Shown here: piece after piece, positions 52,497 to 61,536 of the stretch
Numbering within the stretch: the stretch's first letter is position 1
Layout of the letters: every line of letters starts with the position of its first letter
Source of the DNA: Palsa-504 sp963808315
GTDB taxonomy: Bacteria > Actinomycetota > Actinomycetes > Streptosporangiales > Streptosporangiaceae
DNA length: 64,000 bases
Assembly: GCA_963808315.1 (NCBI GenBank)
Contig: CAWEFK010000030.1
Span: 33,112-97,111 of the forward strand
Direction of reading: 5' to 3'
Program-made: the position numbers and the translations under genes
Notes under the pieces: generated by a model
Seen by the model: the letters and a program-made list of their open reading frames with translations, nothing else
Database searches by the model: none
What the model was told of the DNA's origin: nothing

Positions 52497-54199
52497 CAGT
52501 GGCCCCCGAGCTGGCCGTCGCCAGCGGCCGGTACAGCGCGGCACACCGCGAACTCGACGACGTCGTGGTGCGCGAGGACTGGTACCGCGCGTGCGGCTGG
52601 TGGACCGATGAGCTGCTCCATGACTTCGTCCTCCGCCACGCCCGCGAGGACCCGCACGCCGAGGCAATCTCGGCGCCTGGCGTCCGGCTGACCCGCGGCG
52701 AGCTGGCCAAGCGGGTGTGGCAGGCGAGCCAGGCATTCCTGCGACTGGGCGCCGGCCCGGGTGCCCGTGTGGTCGTCCAGCTGCCGAACGACCCCGACGT
52801 GGTCGTCGTGGTGCTCGCGCTGGCCCGCATCGGCGCGGCCGCCGTCCTGGCTCCGCCGGGCCTGCGGATGCGCGAGCTGCGCCACATCACCGAGGCGGCG
52901 GGCGCGGGGATCATCGTGGTCAGCCCGCATGCCGAGCACGGGGCCAACCTGGCCGCGGGACGGGAGCTGCTGGCCACTTGTCCTAGCGCGGACAGCCTGG
53001 TCATCACGGGGCCTACTGGCCGCACCGGCCTGGCCCCGGGTGAGTACCTGTTCAACAGCCTCTGCGAATCCGCGCCGACGGCCGGCCCGGATGGCCCGGC
53101 TGGCCCGGCCGGCTCGTTGCCTGCCGCCAGGCCCAGCGACGTGGCGGTTTACCTGCTGTCCGGCGGAACCACCGGGCTGCCCAAGCTGATCCCGCGGACG
53201 CACCGGGACTATGTGTACAACCTCAAGGTGAGCGCGCAGGCGGCAGAGCTAGACCGCGGCAGCGTCTACCTCGCGGCACTGCCGGTCTGTCACAATTTCG
53301 CGCTCGGCTGCCCTGGGGTTCTCGGCACGCTCGCCTTCGGCGGGCGGGCCGTGCTCACCCGGGGCCGCACGATCGACGGCGTTCTGGCCACGATGGCCGC
53401 GGAGAGCGTCACGATCTCCGCCGCTGTCCCCAGCCTGGCGCAACGGTGGGCGGCCCGGGCCAGGGTCCGGCCCGATCTAGCCGCCGGGCTCAAGCTGGCC
53501 GTTCTCCAGGTAGGCGCCGCGCGGATAGGCGCGCCGCAGGTGGCCGACGTAACCGCCGCGCTTGGCTGCACCGTCCAGCAGGTCTACGGCATGTCCGAGG
53601 GTCTGCTGGCCTTCACCGGTCACGATGATCCGCCCGACGTCATAGCCGAGACGCAAGGACGGCCGGCCTCGGCGGGAGACCAGTGGCGGCTGGTGGGTGA
53701 CGACGGCCGTGACGTGCCGGACGGCGGGTCCGGCGAGCTGTGGGTGCGCGGCCCGTACACGGTGCCCGGTTATCTCGCCTCGGCCGAGGTCAACGAGGCC
53801 GCTTTCTCACCTGAGGGCTGGTACGGCACCGGTGACATCGTGCGGCTGCACAGCTCGGGGAACTTCGTCGTCGCGGGACGGCGCCGGGACTTCATCAACC
53901 GGGGCGGCGAGAAGGTCTCCGCCGCGGAGTTGGAAGAGCTCGCCGTCACGCATCCGGCGATGGAGTCCGCGGCCGCCGTCGCGATCCCCAACGAGGCGTT
54001 CGGCGAGGCGATCTGCATCTTCGCCACCTTGCGCAGCGACCACACGCTGGAGCTGTTCGAGCTGCGGCGGTTCCTGGCCAACCACGGGGTGGCCGCCTAC
54101 AAGCTGCCCGACCGGCTCGAGATCCTCGCCGAGCTTCCGGTCACCGCAGTCGGAAAAGTTGACAAGAACGCGCTGCGCCAAGCGGCCGGAGGGAGTTAG
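52493..54199 (+). CDS. Aryl acid-AMP ligase (DhbE/EntE-like)
   Basis: A 568-residue ANL-superfamily adenylating enzyme. The phosphate-binding loop is YLLSGGTTGLPKLIPRTHRDYVYN, very like DHB- and salicylate-AMP ligases. The aryl-binding segment LPVCHNFALGCPG has the Asn that contacts the 2-hydroxyl in DhbE. Then QQVYGMSEGLLAFT, GELWVRGPYTVPGYL, YGTGDIVRLHSSGNFVVAGRRRDFINRGGEKVSAAELEEL and the late Lys in AVGKVDKNAL. It probably activates a hydroxybenzoate-like acid as an AMP ester and passes it to a carrier protein or CoA, providing an aromatic starter. GTG start overlaps the previous stop. Confidence 0.9.
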   Translation: MTVAPELAVASGRYSAAHRELDDVVVREDWYRACGWWTDELLHDFVLRHAREDPHAEAISAPGVRLTRGELAKRVWQASQAFLRLGAGPGARVVVQLPNDPDVVVVVLALARIGAAAVLAPPGLRMRELRHITEAAGAGIIVVSPHAEHGANLAAGRELLATCPSADSLVITGPTGRTGLAPGEYLFNSLCESAPTAGPDGPAGPAGSLPAARPSDVAVYLLSGGTTGLPKLIPRTHRDYVYNLKVSAQAAELDRGSVYLAALPVCHNFALGCPGVLGTLAFGGRAVLTRGRTIDGVLATMAAESVTISAAVPSLAQRWAARARVRPDLAAGLKLAVLQVGAARIGAPQVADVTAALGCTVQQVYGMSEGLLAFTGHDDPPDVIAETQGRPASAGDQWRLVGDDGRDVPDGGSGELWVRGPYTVPGYLASAEVNEAAFSPEGWYGTGDIVRLHSSGNFVVAGRRRDFINRGGEKVSAAELEELAVTHPAMESAAAVAIPNEAFGEAICIFATLRSDHTLELFELRRFLANHGVAAYKLPDRLEILAELPVTAVGKVDKNALRQAAGGS

Positions 54200-54201
54200 G
54201 C

Positions 54202-54669
54202 ATGTCTGCTCACACGGACAACTCGATCGTCATCGAGGCGCCAGTCGAGGTGGTATGGGAAGAGGTGAATCGCCTCGAGCAGTGGCCCGTCCTGTTCGCC
54301 GAGGAGTACGGGCGGGTGGACGTCCTGGCCACGGAGGCCGACCGCGTCACCTTCCGGATCACCACCAAGCCGCAGGAGAACGGCCAGAGCTATAGCTGGG
54401 TGTCCGAGCGCGTGCTTGACCGCGAGCATCACCGCGTGGTCGCCCGGCGCCTGGAAACCGGGCCATTCCTGTACATGCACATCGTCCACTCATTCGAGGA
54501 ATGCCCGGAAGGGACCCGCGTGCGCTGGGTTCAGGACTTCGAGATGCGCCCGCGAGCTCCATTCACGGACACGCAGATGACCAGCCGGATCAACGCCGGG
54601 TCGGAAGGGAACCTGCGGCGTCACAAGCAGGTGATCGAGGAACGCTGGAATGGGACAACGAATGGCTGA
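54202..54669 (+). CDS. SRPBCC aromatase/cyclase
   Basis: A 155-residue START/Bet v1-fold protein of the polyketide cyclase type: DNSIVIEAPVEVVWEEVNRLEQWPVLFAEEYGRVDVL, VTFRITTKPQENGQSYSWVSERVLDREHHRVVARRLETGPFLYMHIVHSF, RVRWVQDFEMRPRAPFTD. These match monodomain aromatase/cyclases of aromatic polyketide and spore-pigment clusters, which fold the poly-beta-ketone and aromatise the first ring. It begins 2 bases after the ligase stop. Confidence 0.88.
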   Translation: MSAHTDNSIVIEAPVEVVWEEVNRLEQWPVLFAEEYGRVDVLATEADRVTFRITTKPQENGQSYSWVSERVLDREHHRVVARRLETGPFLYMHIVHSFEECPEGTRVRWVQDFEMRPRAPFTDTQMTSRINAGSEGNLRRHKQVIEERWNGTTNG

Positions 54670-55006
54670 GATCAGGCCGGGAAACGAGCTGAAGACGTTC
54701 ATCAACATCTTCACCTGCGAGCCCGCGGACCAGAGCGCGCTGCTGGACACGCTGCGGGACGAGACGGCGCAGGTGGTAAGCAAGGTCGACGGGTTCGTGT
54801 CGGCCAGCCTGCACGCCAGCACGGACGGGCGCCGCGTCATCAATTACGCGCAGTGGGCCAACCTGACCGAGTTCAACAAGATGATGGCGGGCCCGCAGGG
54901 CAAGGAACTGATCCAGTCGGTCCATCGCTACGCGAAGGCCGTCGATATTCACCTGTACGACGTCAGCTGGACACTGGAAACGACTACCGAGACCGCGAGG
55001 TCATGA
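54662..55006 (+). CDS. ABM-fold antibiotic biosynthesis monooxygenase
   Basis: A 114-residue dimeric ferredoxin-like protein: KTFINIFTCEPADQSALLDTLRDETAQVVSKVDGFVSASLHASTDGRRVINYAQWANLTEFNKM. Relatives such as ActVA-Orf6 oxidise anthrone-type carbons to quinones without a cofactor. ATG 54662 overlaps the aromatase stop by 8 bases; an in-frame ATG at 54650 is also possible. Probably a tailoring oxygenase for the aromatic product. Confidence 0.87.
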   Translation: MAEIRPGNELKTFINIFTCEPADQSALLDTLRDETAQVVSKVDGFVSASLHASTDGRRVINYAQWANLTEFNKMMAGPQGKELIQSVHRYAKAVDIHLYDVSWTLETTTETARS

Positions 55007-55461
55007 TGACCATGTCAGTAGAGCACGAGACAGACGAAATGGCCAACACCCTGGCCGAGCGGGCCTGGGAGCTGATCAGGGCCGACCGGATCGAGGAGCT
55101 GGGCACGGTATTCGCGCCCGACGCGGAAATGTCCATTGCCGCCATGTCCGGTAAGGGAATCGACTTCATCAAGGGCGTGATGGGCAGGCACCTTAAGTCC
55201 TACCCGGACGTCAAACATGAGCTCCTGTCCGTCATCGAAAGCCCAGGCGGCACCTCGGCGTGCCGGGAGGTGCACTTCAGCGGCACTCAGACCGGCGAGC
55301 TGAGGAATCCGCAGACCGGCGAGGTGTTCCCGCCGACCGGCAAGACGATCGGCTGGCACGCGGCCGAGGTCGTGCAGACGGCCGACGGGAAGATCACGGT
55401 CTGGCACGCCTACTTCGACCGGATGGAGATCGCCCAGCAACTCCGGGAGGCTCATTCATGA
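55003..55461 (+). CDS. SnoaL-like polyketide cyclase (first)
   Basis: A 152-residue SnoaL/NTF2-fold protein: LAERAWELIRADRIEELGTVFAPDAEMSIAAMSGKGIDFIKGVMGRHLKSYPDVKHELLSVIE, then GWHAAEVVQTADGKITVWHAYFDRMEIAQQL. SnoaL enzymes close a ring of aromatic polyketides by aldol chemistry; others in the fold are hydratases or hydroxylases. ATGA overlaps on both sides place it in the translationally coupled operon. Confidence 0.83.
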   Translation: MMTMSVEHETDEMANTLAERAWELIRADRIEELGTVFAPDAEMSIAAMSGKGIDFIKGVMGRHLKSYPDVKHELLSVIESPGGTSACREVHFSGTQTGELRNPQTGEVFPPTGKTIGWHAAEVVQTADGKITVWHAYFDRMEIAQQLREAHS

Positions 55462-56333
55462 ACATCACTCCCCCGGTGACCCAGCAGGTCGCCGACGGCG
55501 TGGTCGCGTTCATCCAGTCGCCTGGCACGCTCGGCTTGTCCAACTCCGTCCTGCTGACCGAGGGCGGAAGCGGGCTTGTCCTTGACACCATGCTGCTACC
55601 CGAGATGTCCCGCTCCATCGCCGATACCGCGGCGCGGATGGGGACGCGGATCGAGACGGTGCTGCACAGCCACCACCACATCGACCACTGCGGGGGCAAC
55701 TCGGTATTCGGCGACGCGCGGGTGGTCGCCCACGAGCAGACCGTCGCCGACATCAAGCAGATGCTGGACAACGTCGCCGTCCTGGACTGGCTCATGCCGC
55801 AGTACAAGGGCCGCTTTACCGATCTCGAGGTCCGGATTCCCGAGCCGGCCGATCTCGACCGCCTCCAGATCCCGGGCGGCGGCGAGGTGCTTGAGTTCGG
55901 GCCCAGCCATTCGTTTCACGACATCGCGATCTGGTTCCCCGGCCCGCGCCTGCTGCTCACCGCCGACCTCTGCTTTAACGGCGTGACCCCGCTGGCCATC
56001 CACGGGTCGCTGACCGGCTGGGCCGAGGCCCTCGCGGACCTGCGCGCGCTGAACCCGGAGGTGGTGGTGCCGGGCCATGGCCCGGTCACCACCGCCCAGA
56101 CCCTCGACGAGCTGCGCGATTACCTGCTGCGGCTGATCGCCGCCGGAGAAGCCGCGGTCCGCGAGGGCGCCGGCATCGACGAGGCCCTGGCGACGTTCGA
56201 CGCCGGGCCGGTAGCGGGCTGGCTTGACGAGCCACGCACCAGGCAGAACCTGACCAAGGCCATCGACGAGGCGCGGGAACGCGCTGGTTACCTGCCCGGC
56301 GTCGGTCCGCTGCCGAAGAACCAAACCAAATAG
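55458..56333 (+). CDS. Metallo-beta-lactamase-fold hydrolase
   Basis: A 291-residue MBL protein. Metal ligands are in LHSHHHIDHCGGN (an HHxDH variant), SHSFHDIAIWF, LTADLCFNG (bridging Asp) and VPGHGP. MBL enzymes in aromatic polyketide clusters hydrolyse the ACP thioester or assist ring closure, so product release or cyclisation is likely. This is a second potential release enzyme besides the hydrolase domain of the ketosynthase fusion. ATG overlaps the previous stop. Confidence 0.88.
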   Translation: MNITPPVTQQVADGVVAFIQSPGTLGLSNSVLLTEGGSGLVLDTMLLPEMSRSIADTAARMGTRIETVLHSHHHIDHCGGNSVFGDARVVAHEQTVADIKQMLDNVAVLDWLMPQYKGRFTDLEVRIPEPADLDRLQIPGGGEVLEFGPSHSFHDIAIWFPGPRLLLTADLCFNGVTPLAIHGSLTGWAEALADLRALNPEVVVPGHGPVTTAQTLDELRDYLLRLIAAGEAAVREGAGIDEALATFDAGPVAGWLDEPRTRQNLTKAIDEARERAGYLPGVGPLPKNQTK

Positions 56334-56354
56334 ACGCAACACCGTGGAGGAACC

Positions 56355-56939
56355 ATGTCAGATGCAAAGTCCCAGCTGCGCCGGATCGTGCTCGAGGCGT
56401 TCAGCGAGGGCCGGGTGGAGGTGCTCGATGAGGTGCTGTCGCCCGATTTCGTCAATCACACCGGGCCGCCCGGCCTCGACCGCGGCATCGAGGGCGTCAA
56501 GCTCGTCATCAAGAACGAGCGGGCCGGCTTCCCCGACATGCAGTATGAGGTCCTGCGGGAAATCGAGGAGGGCGATCTCGTCACCCAGCATTGCCGGGTA
56601 TCAGGAACCCATCTCGGCCCCATCTTCGGGGTCGAACCGACCGGACGGCGCGTGGTCTGGCACGAGATGCACATCGGCCGGATGGCCCCCGACGGCCTCG
56701 TCGCCGAACACTGGGCCTGCAACGACATGCACGCGGTATGGGTGCAGATCCAGACCGCCTGGGTGGTCCGCTCGCCGGGGTGCCGATCGCGGTCAAGGAC
56801 GAGATGCCGCTGGCTGGGCAGGTGGCGACGCTCGGATCGCGCTCGTACGGGCCGCCGGCTCTCGCGGACGCCGAGATCGTCCGCCGGCTCCGAGCCGCGG
56901 GGGCGATTCCGATCGGGATCACCAACGTCCCCGAGCTGA
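56355..56939 (+). CDS. SnoaL-like ester cyclase (second), C-terminus replaced
   Basis: GTGGAGGAACC precedes the ATG. Residues 1 to about 132 are a SnoaL-like cyclase: LRRIVLEAFSEGRVEVLDEVLSPDFVNHTGPPGLDRGIEGVKLVIKNERAGFPDMQYEVLREIEEGDLVTQHCRVSGTHLG...HWACNDMHAVWVQI. After that the frame carries Arg/Ser-rich residues, which are an amidase gene read out of frame. The true C-terminus, probably 10-15 residues, is missing. The junction is at about 56750. Confidence 0.8.
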   Translation: MSDAKSQLRRIVLEAFSEGRVEVLDEVLSPDFVNHTGPPGLDRGIEGVKLVIKNERAGFPDMQYEVLREIEEGDLVTQHCRVSGTHLGPIFGVEPTGRRVVWHEMHIGRMAPDGLVAEHWACNDMHAVWVQIQTAWVVRSPGCRSRSRTRCRWLGRWRRSDRARTGRRLSRTPRSSAGSEPRGRFRSGSPTSPS

Positions 56940-57961
56940 TGATCTTCCCCTGGACGGCGAGCGACGCGAACGGGATCACCCGCAACCCGTGGAGCACCGA
57001 GCGCACGCCGGGCGGATCGTCCGGCGGATCGGCCGCGGCCGTCGCCGCCGGGCTCGCGGCCGCCGCCACCGCGGCTGACGGCGGCGGCTCGATCCGCATC
57101 CCGGCGGCGTGCTGCGGGTTGGTCGGGATGAAGCCGACTCGGGGTCGCGTGTCCGGTCCCGGCCGGCGAGGGGTGGCTCGGCCTGACCGTGTACGGGGCG
57201 CTGGCCCGCTCGGTCAGCGACAGCGCTCTGCTGCTCGACGCGGTCCACGGCCCGGCGCCCGGAGACGCCGAGATCGCCCCGCCGTTCACCGGAAGCTACC
57301 TCGCCGCGGCGAGTGCCCCTCCGGGCCGTCTGCGGGTGGCGGTGTCGCGCAAGCTCAGCCCGGCGTGCTGGCCAGGCTGTCCGGCGATCAGCGCGGCGCG
57401 TGGGAGCGCACCGCCACGCTGCTGGGCGAGCTCGGCCACGATGTCATCGAGCGCGACCCGGCCTACGGCCTGGCCGGCTTGGCGTTCATGCAGGCTTGGC
57501 TGCGCGGCACCTACGAGGTCTCGCGCGAGGTTCCCGACCCATCTCGGCTCGAGCGCTCGACCCGCCAGATGGCGAGCGCCGGGCGCTACCTCGTGCCCGA
57601 TCGCCGCCGCGGCCAGCTGGTCGCCCAGCTCCGCGAGATCAGCGCCCGGATCCTCGAGCTCTGGCAGGAGGTCGACGTGCTGCTCACCCCGGCTCTGACC
57701 AGCACCGCGATCGCCGCCGAGGGCGGTTACGGCCGCGCGGCGCCGGTGGCCATCGACAAGGCCAGCCGGTTCACCCCGTGGACACCGGCCTGGAACATGA
57801 CCGGCCAGCCCGCCGTGACGCTGCCCGCCGGGTTCGGCGTGGACGGACTGCCGCTCAGCGTGCAGCTCGTGGGCCGGCCCGGGGCGGAGGACCTGCTGTA
57901 TTCGCTGGCCGGCCAGATCGAGGCGGCGCGGCCCTGGGCGCACCACCGGCCGCGCCTGTGA
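56755..57961 (+). pseudogene. Amidase-signature enzyme, N-terminus missing and frameshifted
   Basis: Sequence enters at GGPLAGVPIAVKDEMPLAGQ, which holds the catalytic Lys. The Ser-rich amidase signature follows (RTPGGSSGGSAAAVAAGLAAAATAADGGGSIRIPAACCGLVGMKPTRGRVS), with both catalytic Ser present. Breaks near 57165 and 57365 lead through LGLTVYGALARSVSDSALLLDAVHGP to ARLSGDQRGAWERTATLLGELGHDV...VDVLLTPALTSTAIAAEGGYG...TPAWNMTGQPAVTLPAGFGVDGLPLSVQLVGRPGAEDLL. About 65 N-terminal residues are absent, replaced by the cyclase gene. Confidence 0.78.
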
Positions 57962-57991
57962 CGCGCCGGGCGCTCGGCCGGGCGCTCGCGT

Positions 57992-58888
57992 TCAGGCCCC
58001 GGCGTCGGTGAACAGCTCCTTGGAGAGCTCCAGGAACTCGGCGGCGGCCGGGGCGAGCCGGCGGCCCTCGCGGCAGGCCAGCGTGATGTCGCGCCGGAGC
58101 GCTGGCTCGATCAGGATGGCCACCGCGGTCTCGGTTCCGGGCGATCGGCGTCGGAGCGGGGGAGGATCGCTACGCCCATGTCCCGGGCCACCAGCCGCTT
58201 GATCCGCTCGCTCTCGTTGGACTCGAGCTTGATCTGGGGCTCGAAGCCGGCATGGCGGGCCGCGAAGGTGAGCAGCTCGCGCAGCCGGGCGCCCTCGCGG
58301 TAGCTGATGAAGTGCTCGCCCTCGAGCTCGGCCATGCGCACCGTGCCGCGCCCGGCCAGCCGGTGGGTGGGTGGGAGCACGACCACCAGCTCCTCGGACA
58401 CGAGCTGGTGCAGGCCGAGGCCATGGCTTTCCATCCGCTCGGTCACCGACAGGAAGGCCAGGTCGAGCTCGTCGTCGCGGAGCATCTCGGCGAGCTCCTG
58501 GCTGGACTGCTCGCGCACCGTGAGCTCGACCGCGGGATGGCGCTGATGGAAGATCAGCCAGCGCCAGCGACACATCGACCGGGCCCATGGTGTGCATCGT
58601 CCCGACCTTCACGCGACCGGCCCCCACGCCCGGGCAGAGCCTGGACCTCGGCGTTGGCGGCGTCGATCTCGGACAGGATGCGCCGTGCGCGTGCGACCAG
58701 CGCCGGGCCCGCCTCGGTCATCGCACCTGGCGGGTGGTGCGCTCGACCAGCGGGAGGCCGAGCTCATGCTCGAGGCGACGGATCTGCTGCGAGAGCGCGG
58801 GCTGGGCCACGTGCTCCCGAGCCGCGGCCCGGGTGAAATGGAGCTCATCGGCCAGCGCGACCAGGTAGCGGAGCTGCCGAATGTCCAT
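57992..58888 (-). pseudogene. LysR-family transcriptional regulator, frameshifted
   Basis: ATG 58888 opens a LysR winged helix: MDIRQLRYLVALADELHFT, then AAAREHVAQPALSQQIRRLEHELGLPLVERTTRQV. A break near 58725 interrupts it. The co-inducer domain is read as FHQRHPAVELTVREQSSQELAEMLRDDELDLAFLSV...LVVVLPPTHRLAGRG...FISYREGARLRELLTFAARHAGFEPQIKLESNESERIKRLVARDMGVAILP and, after another break near 58145, ends AVAILIEPALRRDITLACREGRRLAPAAAEFLELSKELF. It probably controlled the amidase or the divergent genes. Confidence 0.78.
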
Positions 58889-59044
58889 AAGCTAAGCGTC
58901 TGGGTGGCTGCGAATGTTCGTCTTTGACATATGAAAGCTGTGCCGCCATCATGGCGGCGCACCCTATCTCCCCTCAGAGCGCGTCCCGCAGATTTCGGCC
59001 AGAAGTTCCCGCCGAATCCGGGGCGCGTCTTTTTAAGCCTCGGG

Positions 59045-59989
59045 TCAGCCGAGGAGCGAGGCCGATTCGCCGAGCCGTGCGACCTGCTCGACCTCGGGCT
59101 CGACGAACTGGTTGCACATCACCCGGCTGACACCGGCCTCCCGGATCGGGGCGAGCTGTTCGGCGGCCTGCTCGAGCGTGCCGACGATCCAGCCCGGCGG
59201 CGGCTCGCGGCACCAGGCCGGTCCGCGTCCCAACCCGTCGCGGCGGCCACGACCCGGGCCCGCTGCTGCACCTCGGCGGCGTCCGCGCCGAGCACCGCGC
59301 CGGCCATGACCGAGAACGGGATCGGCTCGCGGCCGGCGCGCTCGCAGGCCTGCTCGATGTTGGCCTTGCGCTCCTTGATCTGCTCGAGCGCCGGGAACGC
59401 GGTGTTGTACTCGTCGGCGAACCGGGACCGCGAGCGCCGCGCTGCGGGGCCCGGCGTTGCCGCCCATGATGAGCGGCGGTTCGCGGGCGCTGAACCGGCT
59501 TGGGCTGAGCGTTCAGGCCGGACAGCGTGTAGTGCGCGCCGTTCAACGAGAACTCGTCCTCGCCCCAGTGGCCCATGAGGATCTGCAGCTGCTCCTCTAG
59601 CACGTCGATGCGCTCGGACGCGCTCAGGAAGGGATAGCCGTAGGCTTCGTGCTCGCGTTCGTGCCAGCCGGCCCCGATGCCGAGATCGATCCGCCCATCC
59701 GAGACGTGGTCCGCGGTGACCACGAGCTTGGCCAGGACCGACGGATGACGGAAGCTCGTCGGGGTCACCAGGGTTCCGAACCGCAGCTTGGTGGTCAGCG
59801 CCGACAGCGCGATCGTCGTTCCCCAGGCGTCCAACGATCCACGCTCGGGATGCTGCCCGTCGAGGTTCTCGAAGGTGGTCCGAGCGAAACAGGGTGGGGA
59901 TCCCGTGTTGCTCGCAGGCTTCGGCCAGGGCGCTGCCACTGAGGCCAGGTGACGCCTTCTTGACCTTCGATCATCAGGCACAGGTCCAC
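59045..59989 (-). pseudogene. LLM-class F420-dependent oxidoreductase, frameshifted
   Basis: GAGGAG precedes a GTG at 59989, reading DLCLMIEGQEGVTWPQWQ. After a break near 59930 the frame gives LDAWGTTIALSALTTKLRFGTLVTPTSFRHPSVLAKLVVTADHVSDGRIDLGIGAGWHEREHEAYGYPF and ERIDVLEEQLQILMGHWGEDEFSLNGAHYTL, the typical luciferase-like F420 core. Further breaks near 59490-59200 precede the end VMCNQFVEPEVEQVARLGESASLLG. Substrate unknown. Four or more indels. Confidence 0.75.
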
Positions 59990-60113
59990 GGCGGCGGCTC
60001 CTCGATAGAAGGGGCCGCGATCGTATTCGTTCCGCGGCGCGCCGGACTGTCCGGGAGGCCCGCTCCGTGGCCATGCTGGTCCTGCATCGGCCAAGCTGAC
60101 AACATGGCCGGCG

Positions 60114-61222
60114 ATGCCCGACGTCGTGATCTGCGGCGACTCCGTCCGCCTCGCCGAAATGCGCCACGAGTCCCGCTGATGTTCCCGACACGTTCCTGTA
60201 CGCCGAGATCGGCGGCGAACGCCACGCGTGGTCGCCTCGATCGAGGCGCGCGCATCGTGGTTCTGGGCCGGCGCTGTGCTCCACGCCCTGGAGGAGTCGG
60301 CTTCGACGAGCTGGTCGCTCGGCGGCGCCATCGAGGACGGCGATGCTCGAGATCATGGCCCGGGCGTGCCCTCGCTCGGGGTGGAGCGGCCCCGTGCCGG
60401 CCCGTTCCCGATCGAGCTGGCCGACAGACTGCGCGGCGGCGGGATCGAGCTCGACCGTCGACAGCCCCTGTTCGAGTCGCGCCGCCGCGTGAAGAGCGCG
60501 GCCGAGCTGGCCGAATCAGGCGCGCCAGGCGGCCGCCGAGGCCGGCATGCGGGCGGACGTCGAGCTGCTGCGCCAGGCCGAGCGGACGGCACGGGCCTGC
60601 TCGGCGGCGGTGACCCGTTCGAGTTGCGAGCGGGTCAAGGCGGCGATCCGGGTGAGTTCGGCGAGCCGGTGCCAGCCGGCGACTTCATCGTGTCGCACGG
60701 CCCCCAGGCCGCCATCGGGCACGACTGGGCTCGGGTCCGATCGCGGCCGGAGAGCCGATCGTCATCGACCTGTGGCCGCGCGATCCCGAGTCGGCGTGCT
60801 TCGCGGACATGACCCGCACGTTCGTCGTCGGCGACGCCCCGGCCGAGGTGGAGGTATCACGAGTCGCGCGCGAGGCGCTGAGCGCGTTCTCGCGCGCCGT
60901 CGCGCCGGCGCGGCGGGCCGGGAGATCCATCGCATCTCGTGCGAGCCCTGCGAGCAGGCGGGCACCCCACCCAGCTCTCAAAGGCGCAGGGCCAGGTCCT
61001 CGACGGAGGGCTTCTACCACTCGCTCGGCCACGGCGTCGGGCTCGAGGTGCACGAGCAGCCGACCCTCGGCCTCGCCCCGCTGAGCTCGTCGCCGGCGAC
61101 GTGGTCGCGCTCGAGCCGGCTGCTTCGACCAGGTTTCGGCGGCTTTCGCCTCGAAGATCTCGTCGTCGTGCCCGACGCCGGTGCGGAGCTGCTCACCGGT
61201 TCCGTACGACCTCGCGCCCTGA
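60114..61222 (+). pseudogene. Xaa-Pro aminopeptidase-like M24 metallopeptidase, heavily frameshifted
   Basis: Starts MPDVVICGDSVRL. Pieces in three frames rebuild an M24 pita-bread enzyme: VPSLGVERPRAGPFPIELADRLRGGGIEL, FIVSHGPQAAIGHDW (metal-region His), VIDLWPRDPESACFADMTRTFVVGD (two metal-binding Asp), GREIHRISCEP, FYHSLGHGVGLEVHEQPTLGL (metal His) and GFGGFRLEDLVVV (metal Glu region). It should cleave peptides before proline. Seven or more one-base breaks; an in-frame stop at about 61222 would end it. Confidence 0.7.
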
Positions 61223-61536
61223 GGCCGTCGGCGGACGACTGCTGAGTCGGGCGGAGGTCCGGTGTCGGGGCGGACTTGGCCAGAGTTCACGCCGTGGCGT
61301 TCCTCCACGCGATCTGCGGGGTTTGTCTTCCTGTCGTTAGAAGCCGCCCGACCGACGGGCCCGCAGCCGCTGCATCCGGCTGCTATGCAGCCGGATTATC
61401 GGTTGGTGGAGGAGGTTTCTCGCGGCCGGCTATACGCTGGCCACCGCGAGCAGCCGGTGCGGACGATCGGGGAAGCTGGTCAGGTGAAACGACCCCTGGG
61501 CGGTCTAAAGACGGCCGCGCGGCGAACGGAGATGAA
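61223..61536. other. Gap between M24 peptidase and DHFR-like gene
   Basis: About 310 bases with nothing recognisable except the ribosome-binding GGAG at the right edge. Confidence 0.35.
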
